Assembly (NCBI GenBank): GCA_026936325.1
Contig: JAPTHN010000001.1
Span: 164,408,138 to 164,472,137, forward strand
DNA from: Platynereis dumerilii
Taxonomy: Eukaryota > Annelida > Polychaeta > Phyllodocida > Nereididae
DNA length: 64,000 nt
Direction: 5' to 3'
The position numbers were made by a program, and so were the translations under genes. The notes beneath the pieces were generated by a model. It searched no databases. It was not told where the DNA came from and worked only from the letters and a program-made list of their open reading frames with translations. This document shows positions 1-11,540 of this stretch, piece by piece (within the stretch, counting starts at the first letter, position 1; every line of letters starts with the position of its first letter).

Positions 1-810
1 TGCCGGCCCATTGCTGGATGTAATCATCTGATTTATGTCATAATATTATCTCAAGATGATTAGCAGTCACAAGTCAGCCATCGGGCCTTTGCAGTGCTAG
101 TTAAGCAGAGATGGGCCTGCCTTTAGCAAGTCACCATAGCCAAAAGTCTTTCACTACTGAAACATAAACTATAGATAAGACTCTGCGAATGGAAAAATAC
201 AAGTTTCAGATTTCAGACTTTCAACCTGCTAATTAACCTTTCAGTTTTACAACAAAAACATTGATTCAGCAAGATTACAGTAAGATCCCAACTTCTGATT
301 GGAAACAAAAACATCATGCATGGTGTCTTGCCTGGTGCTTAACAGTCAAGCAAAATGTGGTGTTTACTTGTTTTATGGTGTCCATGAATCACAAAAGTAT
401 GACAGATTATGTCCTATACCTTACACTGTACCTATGAAATTAGGCCTAATGCAGTCATAACAACCTCCTATTATTCTATGCTTTACCTCTTGTAATAAAA
501 TCACAACAAAGCTGTAATAAGTCTTCCTGTTCACTTTGCCAACTATCTTCTTCCACCTTCAACAGAGAGTCAGAGATCCCTTCTGCCTTTTCCACATGCT
601 TTCTCCTTGCCAGGGGTGTTGACTTTTCTTTTCTCTTGTCCATTAACTTTTCCCTTTTCTAATTGTCGGTATATTATGCAGTATTTGACCTAGAAACAAG
701 GACATGGTATTATGACGTCACTGGTTTGTGATGTAAATCCCAGGTTGCTGAAGCACTAGGGTATAGAGCAGGAGACTAAGAGACCAAGAAAGAGAAAAAG
801 ACCAAGAAAG
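1..810. other. AT-rich intergenic DNA, nothing recognised
   Basis: I see no coding region, RNA gene or repeat family here. The only open frames come from the adjoining tandem array. From about 780 the sequence becomes rich in AAGAGA-type words, which seem to be a degenerate lead-in to the array starting at 811. Confidence 0.6.
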
Positions 811-942
811 AGAGCATACAAGAGAGCATACAAGAGAGCATACAAGAGAGCATACAAGAGAGCATACAAGAGAGCATACAAGAGAGCATACAAGAGAGCA
901 TACAAGAGAGCATACAAGAGAGCATACAAGAGAGCATACAAG
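811..942. repeat. 12-bp minisatellite, 11 perfect copies
   Basis: The unit AGAGCATACAAG is repeated eleven times in tandem without a mismatch, 132 bp in all. Since 12 is a multiple of three, every frame lacking a stop stays open, and the minus strand reads LVCS or ALLY over and over. This makes an illusory ORF of about 96 codons and is not a gene. Perfect identity means the array has expanded or been homogenised recently, so its copy number probably varies between individuals. Confidence 0.95.
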
Positions 943-2010
943 AGCAAAAGAGGAAGAGAACAATTGCTCCACTTGGTAGACTGTTATCCTAATTTCTGCT
1001 TCATCCAAATCTGGACCTTAACAGTTCACAAAGTGCAGGTGTAGCTTGAAATTGTGATTCAGTCAATGTTTGTTGCATTTTTGCAGACACACAACCAAAT
1101 TAACATCCTCCTTATATCTCAGATGATAAAAAAATGAGAAAAAAGTGTCTAAAACCCCAAAGTAAATCATGATAAAGATGAATTAAGATAGGTTAGCGAG
1201 GGATGAAAAACCATCTGTCTCCATTGTGACGTGTCATGACGTGCCATGTGACATCACATGTGAATTTAGCAACACACAGTGAGACCTTAAGCACCTGGAT
1301 TTGTAGCTGCATGTATGTAATGTAATACAGGCCACAATTAAACTGCACGGTTGGTCGGATCTGGTGGCCAAACAAAGAAAAACGGAAGGTACAAAAAGGG
1401 AAACGGAGAAGAAAAGATAAAGACATTGATTTTGGACATTTGAATCAGCAGCAGCACCCCAGAATAGCAAGTCAATTGGATGATTTGTGAACTGAAGAGG
1501 TAGACTGAAGAAGTCAGGAGAAAGCCCTGATTGAGTATTCCTCAAGGACCACTTGACTCTGCCCTCCACAGGTAATTGGCAACCGAGCAAATCACTCATA
1601 TTAATTTCTGACCCTGCTGGCCAACCAAGATGAATGCTTGACCAGTTGGTTTGAAATTTGAAATTGATTTGAGTGAAGTGTGCTGAGGAGAATGGAAGCC
1701 GGGATGATGGGACTTTGAGGTTGAAACCAAATCTAAAGACAATAGAGCAACTCACAAAGGAGGCAGTGTGCTGACTGGTATAGCATTGCGGGTGATGTCA
1801 ATTACTGGGTGCTGTGGCTCTAAGAGTCAAGGGGATAACAACAGGGGTTTTCTGCAGAACACATAGTTCTATATGATATAAATGTAGATGCCAGCATTGT
1901 CAGTGCTTCTCGAAAGTGTTTTGGGGTTCTATTCCTTTTAGTGCAATTCTGTAACTGGAAGTTATTTTGTGTCTTAGGGCAACCATAATACATGGTGTTA
2001 GTTAAGGGAA
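943..2010. other. Intergenic DNA, nothing recognised
   Basis: The open frames of up to 173 codons on the minus strand (1234-1755) have no recognisable domain and an unconvincing composition. There is no matching frame next to them and no sign of splicing. I treat the region as noncoding. Confidence 0.55.
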
Positions 2011-2445
2011 ATATTGCCATTGGGTCTTCAGATGGCAATAATAGTAAACACTACCACTGGTTCCCAGAGAAGCAAGCAACGCCACATTGCCGTTGGTTCT
2101 AATGATACTGTCAAAGGTACTTCATGAAGCAAAACATTGCATCGATCCCTTAAGAGGCAAGCAATCATAATACAACATTGCCATTGGTTCTTTACAATAT
2201 TGCCATTGGTTCTTTGCAATGTTGCCATTGGTTCTTTACAATATTGCCATTGGTGCTTCATGTGCCAATACTACTAAAATGCTGCCATATGTTCCTAAAG
2301 CAAGCAATAAGGCTATAACACAACATAGCCGTTGGTTAATTGTTATGACATGGTCATGCAGTACTTCAGGAGGAAACAATAACAAAACATTGCCATTGGT
2401 TCTTCACAATATTGAATTTGGCATAATATTGCCTTTGGTGGAAGA
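2011..2445. repeat. Degenerate minisatellite with ATTGCCATTGGTTCTT-type units
   Basis: About nine variants of CCATTGGTTC or CCGTTGGTTC recur. The tightest block is about 2170-2260, where the unit is about 22 bp (ACAATATTGCCATTGGTTCTTT). Outside that block the units are diverged and irregularly spaced. Each unit holds ATTGG, the inverted CCAAT pentamer, so the array is also a dense cluster of possible NF-Y sites. That role is inference. Confidence 0.75.
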
Positions 2446-4864
2446 GGCATAAATAATGGGACGTTGACATTGGTTCCTTATGGAGACATTTGGCACATCA
2501 CATGCATTTCACTCTGGATGAAGGGACCATAAGGCATGGCAAATAGATTGTCGTGTCAATTGCAGTCATTTCTAAGGAGGCTATCCATACACTGGCCACT
2601 ACACGGTGCACACAGCTGCTAATGGAGATAGTCTGTGATCTGAACAATCCTTTGGTGCCTCTTGGTGCCTCTCGGTGCTTCCTAGGGCACCGTGGATTGT
2701 TGGGGCGCAGTCATGGCCAGTTGTTTGCTTGGCCAGATTAAGAGGGCATCAGTTAGGCCTGGCCTGGCTCTGCTAGACTCTTAGGCCGCTTATATGCCAG
2801 CCTCACATCAAAGCATCTTTTGTACTGGGGACAAACAGAAGACTTGTAAGAGGCTAAGTCCCTGGCCACGACCACACACAAGCCAGGTCAAATAGCTGCT
2901 AGATAGCCTACTTATCCTGGGACATTTTCTATACTTTTGACTTTCTGACTTTGCTGACAGATCGTGGCCAATCCACAAGCCTTTGACAACTACATTCTCA
3001 TTCTGTGACCTTTTAAACCTTTAACCCATTTCTTCTTTACCTATTCACATATACCTTTCTGGATCTTTAAGTCAAGATTCTACAAGCCCACAACAGACAT
3101 CACTGTCCAACGTGGTGAAACTTGACTTAATAAAATGTCTTGCATCAAATTTTCATATTTTAAAAATACAGAATCTCTTGTTATCATAATCTGTCATTAA
3201 AAATTCGCTCCTAATTGCATTATGGATTTATAGTCATTTTTTAATGAACCAGTTATTACATTTCAACATAATTACAGCTATATGCCCCATTCATAACTGA
3301 TTTCCAAAATCCTTTAAACTAATGTGAGTACACCGTAATTGACTCAATTATTAAATCAAATTTTTGAAGTAAAAAGTCAACATTTAACGGACCTCAATGA
3401 AGCACACATGTGCGTTTACTGCACGAGAAAACATAAAAGTATTCTCAATAAAAACCACTTTTTTCCTCTTAAAATTTAACTGTTAAGCCACAACTCGAGA
3501 CAAATTTGCCAGTTGTAGTCCTGTTATATCCCTATCATTAACTAAATTTACATTCTAAATGTGCTATTTGATGATATAATCTCTAATCGATATCAATCCC
3601 TTTTGATAAATGGTTTTTCCTGACTTTTCAAAACGGCTGGCCTGAAGTACAGAAGTTAATGCTTCAATTACTGTAATAAATCCATACACTAGATGGGCTA
3701 AATATCATGTCTGAGGCCTATATTGACTCAATAAGATAACTTCAGAACTGAATGATAGACAGACAAACATAAAAAACAGACAGACATAATTTTTCAATAA
3801 AAAATATAGAAAAAAACATTGAAAATTATATTAATAAAATATATTATAAGAAAGGGAGCTGCTCCTAAACATAATTTTTGTAAACATAGAATTGTGAGCT
3901 GTGTTTGTGTTTACACGATGGCAGAAAGACGCCTATCTCATTATGCATTTTTGAAGCATATTGATTAATTTTAATCCAATCCCTTACTGTCGCCAAATAT
4001 AACATTATAGATTTTTTTTGTGGTATTTGTTTTTACAAAATGTTGAGCTGCCTCTATATGTCCACACAATATCAATCTGAATTTTTGACACAAACTTAAA
4101 AATAGACCCAAAACTCCTGCCAGACACATTTGCATTGTCCACATTCATCTGTCATTAATCATGATTTATTTTGCTTTATAATTTTTCACTCAAATTCAGA
4201 AACTTATGTGTCAGACAGTGTTTGGAAAATTTATGAAGTGTTCCGTTTCATAATATATTCATAAATAGATCTGTTTCAAAATGTATGATTTGTGAAAATA
4301 TCACTTAGATAATTATAGCAGTACAGCTAGAAGCCTGTAGAATTTCGATAAACAAAAAGTAGATACAGATATCAATTCAATGACGGTAAATTGATATTAA
4401 TTAAACGTTAAATTTGCCAATGCTTTAGTTTTGTCTTCTGTATTTTGCTGAGTTTTGCCATATAAATGCATATTATTAAGGTCTCCTTATTTATTGTTGT
4501 CAATTAAAAAAAACAACAAAATTTAAATTACAGAACTTTTATATATTTAAATAAATATGCTGATGTGAAAATATACCCAATAAATATCAACCAGAAGTTA
4601 TGTGAACCTTGAATAAATGAAGTGCCAGTGATTCATTAATATGTCACAATTGACAAAGTTGAAATGTTAGAAGGATACAACAGAGCATGTAAGGGGCAGT
4701 GTGGTTTCACTGTCACTCAGTTCACCAAAGCATCCTTCTGCTTGTTCTTAACTGTAATTTGATGATTGCAAGGAGTTGCAAAAAGTCTAATGACAAAGGA
4801 GGGGACGTGATGAAGCATATGATCTTGGTCTTAGACCTTGTATCATGTACTTCTACCTATGACT
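2446..4864. other. AT-rich intergenic DNA, nothing recognised
   Basis: From about 3000 this becomes a strongly AT-rich stretch with no convincing ORF. It has an inverted POU octamer (ATTTGCAT) at 4128-4135. A short run of TTGGTGCCTC variants lies near 2655-2680. Otherwise I see nothing. Confidence 0.55.
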
Positions 4865-5040
4865 GTGTCTTATTTTGACCATGGTTTGGCTTCATGGTTT
4901 GGCTATAACTTGGCAATGGTTTTGCTATCATTTGGTCTTGACTTACCTTTGAATTGGTCTTAATTTAGTCTTGATTTGGCTATATTGGTCTTCATTTGGT
5001 TCTATTGGTCTTGATTTGGCTATAACTGAAAATGGTCTCG
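4865..5040. repeat. Degenerate TTTGGTCTTGATTTGGCTAT repeat
   Basis: Variants of TTGGTCTTGATTTGG and TTTGGCTATA recur about eight times with irregular spacing of about 18-30 bp. It looks like an old, diverged minisatellite. Confidence 0.6.
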
Positions 5041-6124
5041 GTATTGATTTTGTATAGTGATTTTTTAATGTTGTTCAGTCATAAAGACTTTGTTCTGGCA
5101 TAATTGGGTAATGTGTTCACTTCGTTCTTCTCAGGTTATGAGTACTGGTCCACAGGTCCAGTCAGGACTATCACAGATCCATGCTAAGCCAAAGTGAGAC
5201 TTCCACAGGCAATAGTTGAACAAGAATTCATCTTGTCAAATCACTTATTCCTCTCCTCACCATTTGGCTGCACCCCAAGAATCTCTGGATTTTGGCTTCA
5301 CCAACAATTCCAACTACATCGAACCCCCAGCATGGTCCAAAACTTTTAATAAAGGTTGTGTTGAATGATAAAATACCTAGGAGCTTGCCAAGCTTTTTTT
5401 ATACCAGGGATTCTATCTGTTTTCCTTTTCACACAAACGTTTTTAATATAACTTTTTCCCTTCAAGTATTAAGAGACATAATTCACTCCTCTAGCTATTA
5501 AATGTGAGTTTGTTTTGATATGTATTTCAGCAAAAAATGCCCAAGGTAAAGCTCACTGATGCATCAATTTGAGTATATATGAAGAATAACATTAAATGTT
5601 CAAATTTAGAGCCCTAACCTCAACTTCTTTTTTATCCTTTAGTGTTAGAAGTCACCTGCATTAGATTAGATTTAAGTGTTCGTGTAAACTGAGGAATGTG
5701 GAAACTGTTTTATTTTTTCTTTGATATTTTAGTAATATACTTACTAGAAAAAAGTATTTCCTTCTTCTTTTCCTTCCTTCCCTTTCCTAAACACTGTCCT
5801 TCCTTTTGCAACTCTCCTGACAACATCAGGGAAATATATTGCTCGCCGTCAAAACTGCAAAAGAAAATTTTATGCACTAAAAACCTTGGACAATTACAAG
5901 AGCACATGTGCTCTCAGCGATGATATAAATTAAATGCTCTTGGTTGGGTCTTCTGGGCAACATTGGAGGAGACGTCTCAATATTTAGGAGGCTTATCGCC
6001 ATGAACATCTAATGTGGCCTGTCTGTAATTGAAAATTAAGCAATTGCAAGTTCAGTTATGTGACTGAGGATTGCAGGAGTACACTATAGTCTATGCTAAT
6101 TCCATTGTCATGCATGTAGGCCCC
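5041..6124. other. Intergenic DNA, nothing recognised
   Basis: Pyrimidine-rich and AT-rich sequence. Short open frames at 5292-5501 and 5696-5923 are rich in F, S and I and have no domain. I do not call them genes. Confidence 0.55.
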
Positions 6125-8000
6125 TTGAGTGTGAAATTCTTAGGAGCAGGAGCTGTTGAGGTGCTTGGCAGATCTTTCATGAGGTCAAAAGGGAAGCGCA
6201 AGACTCAAGTGTCACTCAGTGCCTATCTCTGTCCCTGATGCATATTTCAAGAAAAGGGCACAGAGAAAGGTTACACTGGGGATCCACTTTGAACTGGCCA
6301 ACAGACGAATCAGGGCTGCCCATCAGATTCAAATTGAATCCATTGCCAGCCCAGACTGGAATAAATAGTTTTAAATTGGCTGGAATCGGCCATTTCAAAG
6401 AGGCCCAAATGCAAATCTATGGTTCGAGTTAATGAAAGTAACGATTAGGTACAAATAACTGGAAACTCATTAGAGCCAGCCACAATGGGAGTTAGACAAA
6501 GGGGAAATCTATTAAGGCAGTTTAATGAGAAGCCACGTATATCGATACAACATTAACGTTTTCTCTACGGATAGATCACACGGCCAGTGGAAATTCTCAC
6601 TGGCCATTTAGCGACCACTTTGACAATGGGGAGGGAGGACATAGGGACAGGCTGGGCACTGGAGCCATCAATTGCAAAAGGCAGTCTTTGAGGGGAAAGG
6701 GGCTGGCAGAAAACAGGGAGGGTGATAGGTGGTGTGTGAGGGTTGGCTGGCTGTCCCTGTGCTTGTCTCTGCTCCCAGATAATATCTCATTAGCCCGACT
6801 CACCAGAGGCCCAGCCATTTAGCCATCTCTGACTTGCAGCTCACACAATGGAGTAATTGCAGGCTAGCTTGTCATTAGGCAGATCCCGAGGGCTCCCTAC
6901 CTGCCCCCAGCCCACCATACAATATGGCTTGGCCATTGCTGGACCCGCCCTACACATAGTTCCCAGTCGGAGTACGGGCTTATTAAAGTGGCCACCTGTA
7001 ATCAGGCGAACCCAAAAGTTTCATCCTGCCAGGGAAAACTTACTGACGGTTTTCTCCGGACAATGAAACCTGCAATTAACCCAACCAACACACACACCCT
7101 CCCCTATGATCAATTCTAAATCACTACAAACTTGCCCTGTCTTTTTGGACCTTCCATTTTACTGATTGGGGAGACAAAACGCCAATTTCACAGGTTAGCC
7201 CTGGGGCTGGATGAGATCCTCTCAAGTGCTGGACCATCATGTTGCGGTTTGATTTTTGGCCATTTGAAAGACCAGACACAGATGTGGCCGCAAAGGCTTG
7301 TATTGAGTCCAGACATGAATGTCTGATGATCTATGATGTGATCTATGATATGAAAGGCTATTGACACTCGAAGAAAGGACTATCTGCAGATGCATCTCGC
7401 TGTGCTGTCAGTTTATGAAAGCCTTTATCAGCTGTTTGATTTTTCCAGCACAAAGATCATGCAAATGTTGCGTTAAGTCAAATCTATTACGTAACATGAT
7501 ATTTGGCAATCAGCAAAAGTGCAAAGATTGGGCTTAATTGGGAGAGAATGGGGTGGAATGGGGCCGAATGGGGCCGGGTGTATTGTCGGAGGTGTGTCAT
7601 TAGGGAGAGATGGTGCAGGGGAGGCCAGGCCAGGGCTATTTGGGAGTTGGGCAGCAGGACCACTTGGCTTATCTATCACTGTCAAGGGCAGCACATGTGT
7701 GCAAGCTAGCTGCCAATGACATCTGCTTCCAGGCGCTGCTGCTGCTGCTGAGGCTGGCCAGGAAATCATCACCCTAACGCTAAATGATGTCCAACCCCAT
7801 GACATTTTAATGAAACACCTCTCTAACTCTTTTCAAATTCCTATGTAACAGCAGGCAGGTTGAAGCGCCACAGCCACATGGTTAATGTTTGCTGAGTTTC
7901 TGCCTGTCAAATTTGTATCGAATCACCAGCCAAATATAAATGATACCGAAACCAAATTTGACATCTATAATGTGATATCTAGCGTCCCCGCGTGCCCGAA
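6125..8000. promoter_or_regulatory. Candidate noncoding regulatory island A
   Basis: This block is more complex and less AT-rich than its surroundings. It has two POU octamers (ATGCAAAT at 6409-6416 and 7459-7466) and two Sox-like words within about 25 bp near 6480-6505 (ACAATGG and ACAAAGG). Homeodomain-type AATTA and CATTA cores recur. POU and SoxB proteins are known to act together on neural enhancers, so paired sites near a POU3 gene are plausible. Without alignment to a related genome this stays a candidate. None of the small ORFs here looks coding. Confidence 0.35.
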
Positions 8001-8314
8001 GTCTAAACTATCCATTAAACTATCAGGATAACTGAGTGTGTGATCGAGTCTGCTGCTGTCCTCCCCGTGTGTAATCTACACCTTTTGCATTTTACTCTTG
8101 AGTAGAGACCTACAGAGTGCCCGGGGTAGGTTTACAGTACACTGTTACAGTAATCTGCTGATAAAATAGTTTCCAGCAAGCAAACACTCAGCCTACTCTG
8201 TTTTTCATTATCCACGGTATATCTTGTACTTGGAAATGTCCAAACAAGTCTCCGGTGAAGCCGATTCACCCTCGCGAGTGGTGGTCTGGCAATTAATTCA
8301 TTTCTCCCAACATC

Positions 8315-8322
8315 CATCCGAA
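8315..8322 (+). promoter_or_regulatory. Degenerate CATCCGCA-type site (CATCCGAA)
   Basis: This is a one-mismatch form of the motif found in pairs elsewhere in the window. The same CATCCGAA variant is the first member of the 54.4 kb pair. It is single, and may be chance. Confidence 0.2.
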
Positions 8323-8689
8323 AAATAATACGTGTAAAAACACAGGTCCTTGGATCACCAGATATAGATGGTAGAACAGGATCAATCCATTACTGCATAA
8401 AATTGAGTATAATTAGCAGATACAAGATTAAACACAATGCTCCAAAAAACGGGGGCAACCAAAATGCTGATTTGTGTGTTCTGCATATATTGCATAATTA
8501 AGTTAACCTTAATGATCTCATAATACCTTTTCAATATTTCAATTATAAAATCGTGAAATTATAATCATCACACCTTGGTGTAATACTCCAGCCATATTAG
8601 TCATTTAATGGTTAAATTAACATGTCCTAATTACTTGACAAAGTAAATTAAAAGGTAATTAACGAGCACAATAATTTACCAACAAGTGT

Positions 8690-8738
8690 CATCCGCAGTG
8701 TAATTCATTTGTGGGATTTCGCTCCACTACCATCCGCA
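8690..8738 (+). promoter_or_regulatory. Paired CATCCGCA element 1
   Basis: Two exact CATCCGCA copies lie at 8690-8697 and 8731-8738, on the same strand and 41 bp apart start to start. The first reads GTGTCATCCGCAGTGTAAT, close to the extended consensus. The surrounding 8560-8800 is rich in TAATT words. The function is unknown. The case for a real element is that three other pairs recur in the window. Confidence 0.55.
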
Positions 8739-9150
8739 AAGTAATTGCATAGAGAGGAGGATGTCAATATATTGCAATAAATGGCCAAATTAAGATCCTC
8801 AATTGGTATATCACCAAAGAGTCTAACTGTTTTACGAGGTTTTATCCGTGTAATAAGTTTAATAATTTGTATTTTCAATGAAATCGTAAGGTAAATGTTG
8901 TGATGAACAGCTGACTAAGTGCATATCACGATGAGATTTTATGAAATGGAAAATAGAATGATCAACAATTTATACATCAGAAAACTACAGGCCTATATGA
9001 AACTGGGGTCGTGGAATGATGATCTGTTTATTTCTAATTATTATAAATCCTATCAACACAGATACACAATAGGACAGAGAGACAGAGATAGAGCAATTTT
9101 ATTTGAGATGTTGCTCCTGCAGTTGAAGTATTTTATTGCATGATATCATG
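8739..9150. other. AT-rich intergenic DNA, nothing recognised
   Basis: The sequence has AATTA-type cores. The open frame at 8919-9143 (74 codons) has no recognisable domain and I reject it as a gene. Confidence 0.5.
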
Positions 9151-11540
9151 TATATCATTAATGCAGGTGAGATCGCCACCCCCTGGGGCTCATGACATAC
9201 ACACAGGAGTCCACTAGTTTACGGTTTCATCAAATTTTCAGCAGCATTATTTCAGACCAAGGCAAGAAATCAAGTTCAGGGTCTCTGGAGTGGCAGTGTG
9301 ACAGTAGGAATTATTCGGGTCAGTGAGCAAGGGTTCTGCAGGACAACACGGACATGTCAGGGCAGCATGGTCACGAGTGATGCTTACGAGTGTAGGCCAA
9401 CTCGTAGTTGGTGAAATCGTAGGTGGACAGTTTAAAGCAACCTGCATCTCCAGTATTCTCCGCTGAATAGGATGGCATTGATGATGAGAGCATTGCCATA
9501 AAGCGCCACAATGCTGAGCAAAACGTCGTTCTGGCTCCCAAGGGGTTGAACTGAGCTCCATCGTGCTCTGCTATTAATGCCAAAGTGTTTCCATCCATCT
9601 CAGAGAAGAGCACCATCCTATTCTCTCTCTCCCTCCTCTCCCCTCTCTTCCCTCTTCCTCCTCTCAGCACCATGCTGCAAGGTTACTCCTAATAATAGCT
9701 TAATGCAATTGGCACACAATAAAAACTCAGAAGCATCCTTGCTCAATGTTTCCATACACTTTGTCGCTGGGCCCATCCATGAGCTGACAAGAACTGAGGA
9801 AACATCTCTCTACCTGACATGCCAATAACTCAGCAGATGCAAGCAAGCGGAAAATGTGTCTACTGCTACAAGAAAATTTCACAATTTGGCCTTTAATATT
9901 CTCCCTGGAGAAGACGGCGCGTCCTAATTGACAAGGCAGGCGAGTTGTTTTTCTCAATTTTACAACTGGCTTCCAATGAGTACATGTCCTCCCGGCTGCC
10001 AAGTGACAAATAAGTTACAAGGACGTCCTCAAAGATACAAGTTCATTTGTTAGATTTCTCCTTGTCAGAAAGTGTTCATGCAGTATATTTTCACAACGGA
10101 ACCATCCTGTCTAAATTTAGATCTTGGATTTTCTCACCATGATTTGCATGTTTTCTTCATTTCCCAATATATTTTTAGAATAGTGTGGTTTTTGGTATTT
10201 TTTTGTTACCCATTCTCTCTGCAGATTGAAAACAGCAATGACCAAACATTACATCATATAATTTTTACACCACCGTAAATCATGCACCCTTCGCATTTAG
10301 CATGTCCAACTCATCAAGAACATTTCTATTAGCACACCAAACATGCCTCTGTCCACAAGTACCAATATCAAGTTTTGTTTCCGCATTAACAACAAAATAG
10401 AAAAGGACAACAGATCCTCTAACATGAGAGGGATATATTATGCAAACACGGACAAATTGTGGTCTGTGTGCCTTTCAGAAATCATGCCCAGTCCACACAT
10501 CTTATTTACCCAACAATCCCGATCTCATTTGAATAATTTCTTAGCAAATTTGTGCTTTTGGCTTCTGCTTGTCCAGTGGGCAATCCCTAGAGGGTGACAA
10601 TTAACACTTGCAATTGTTAAACGCACTTAATTGAATCAGGGACTGCTTTGTGTGTGAGCAATACATTTAGCATATGTTTGCCCAGTAGATTCCGTAAGGC
10701 TGGCTGGTAAATTATGAGATGAATTAAGAATGCTAATGCTGGTTTTGTAGAGCCAGAGGCACATGCACCCACCAACGGCCATTCCATTGCTGTGGCTCCT
10801 GGGACTGTACCAAGCATAGCATCCCACCAGCATCCCACAGCATCCCACCTCAGCAGAGCTCAGCATCTGGCCCCAGGCGCAACGGTTAAACTTTCTTGCG
10901 TTTATGAGATTTGCAAGATCGCTCGGAGCTTGAATATAAAGAGACAAGGCGGAGAAAAGAAGCTGAAGAGGAGATAACTGTGACCAGCGCAGTCATTTAA
11001 GCAATTTGGGGCCGTGTTGGCTGGCAATAGCTGCCTCTTATCCCAATTCAACACTTAGGAAATGACGGGCGCTACAAGGAATTCAATTACACGTGTTGTC
11101 CTAGAAATCCCAGCTATCAGGCCCCAGGCGTGGCCAGAGGAACTCCCTTTCTTTTATTTGTTGAGATTTTATTCCTCGTATTGTTTGAGGCATCTCGCAG
11201 CAATGTGCATTGGCAATGCTGAGTGGGCTGTTGTGCTGCCTGTACACTGACTCTGGGGCTGACTAATACCCCACTCTCTCAGGACTGTACAAATCCAATT
11301 GTGGGGCACCAGCCACCTTGTCATTTTTCTTCAGGACACATTTTGGGACAGAGAGAAGCTCAGAGAGCCAGTTTCATCCCTTAGAGCTGCAGCTAAGCTA
11401 ACCAGAGCCCCTCCCACCACGTAAGCTACTGCCACGCCACCCTTCCACTGCCAGGTAAACTGCTCGTGGCTCCCTCTGGCCCATCTACCTGAACTTCCAA
11501 AATGGCTGCCATGCAAATGGAAATAACCTCATTAGCCCCC
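9150..11540. promoter_or_regulatory. Candidate noncoding regulatory island B
   Basis: A long stretch of moderate complexity with repeated CAATTA, TTAATTG and TAATTG cores, for example near 10600-10640. It has POU octamers at 10142-10149 (inverted) and 11511-11518. Several ORFs of 60-100 codons overlap on both strands without any domain, as expected of noncoding DNA with fewer AT-rich stops. A pyrimidine-rich tract lies at about 9620-9665. Whether it is conserved is untested. Confidence 0.3.

Noticed and set aside
718-1008. 96-codon open frame on the minus strand with LVCS repeats
   Set aside because: Made by the perfect 12-bp array; no gene-like sequence lies on either side.
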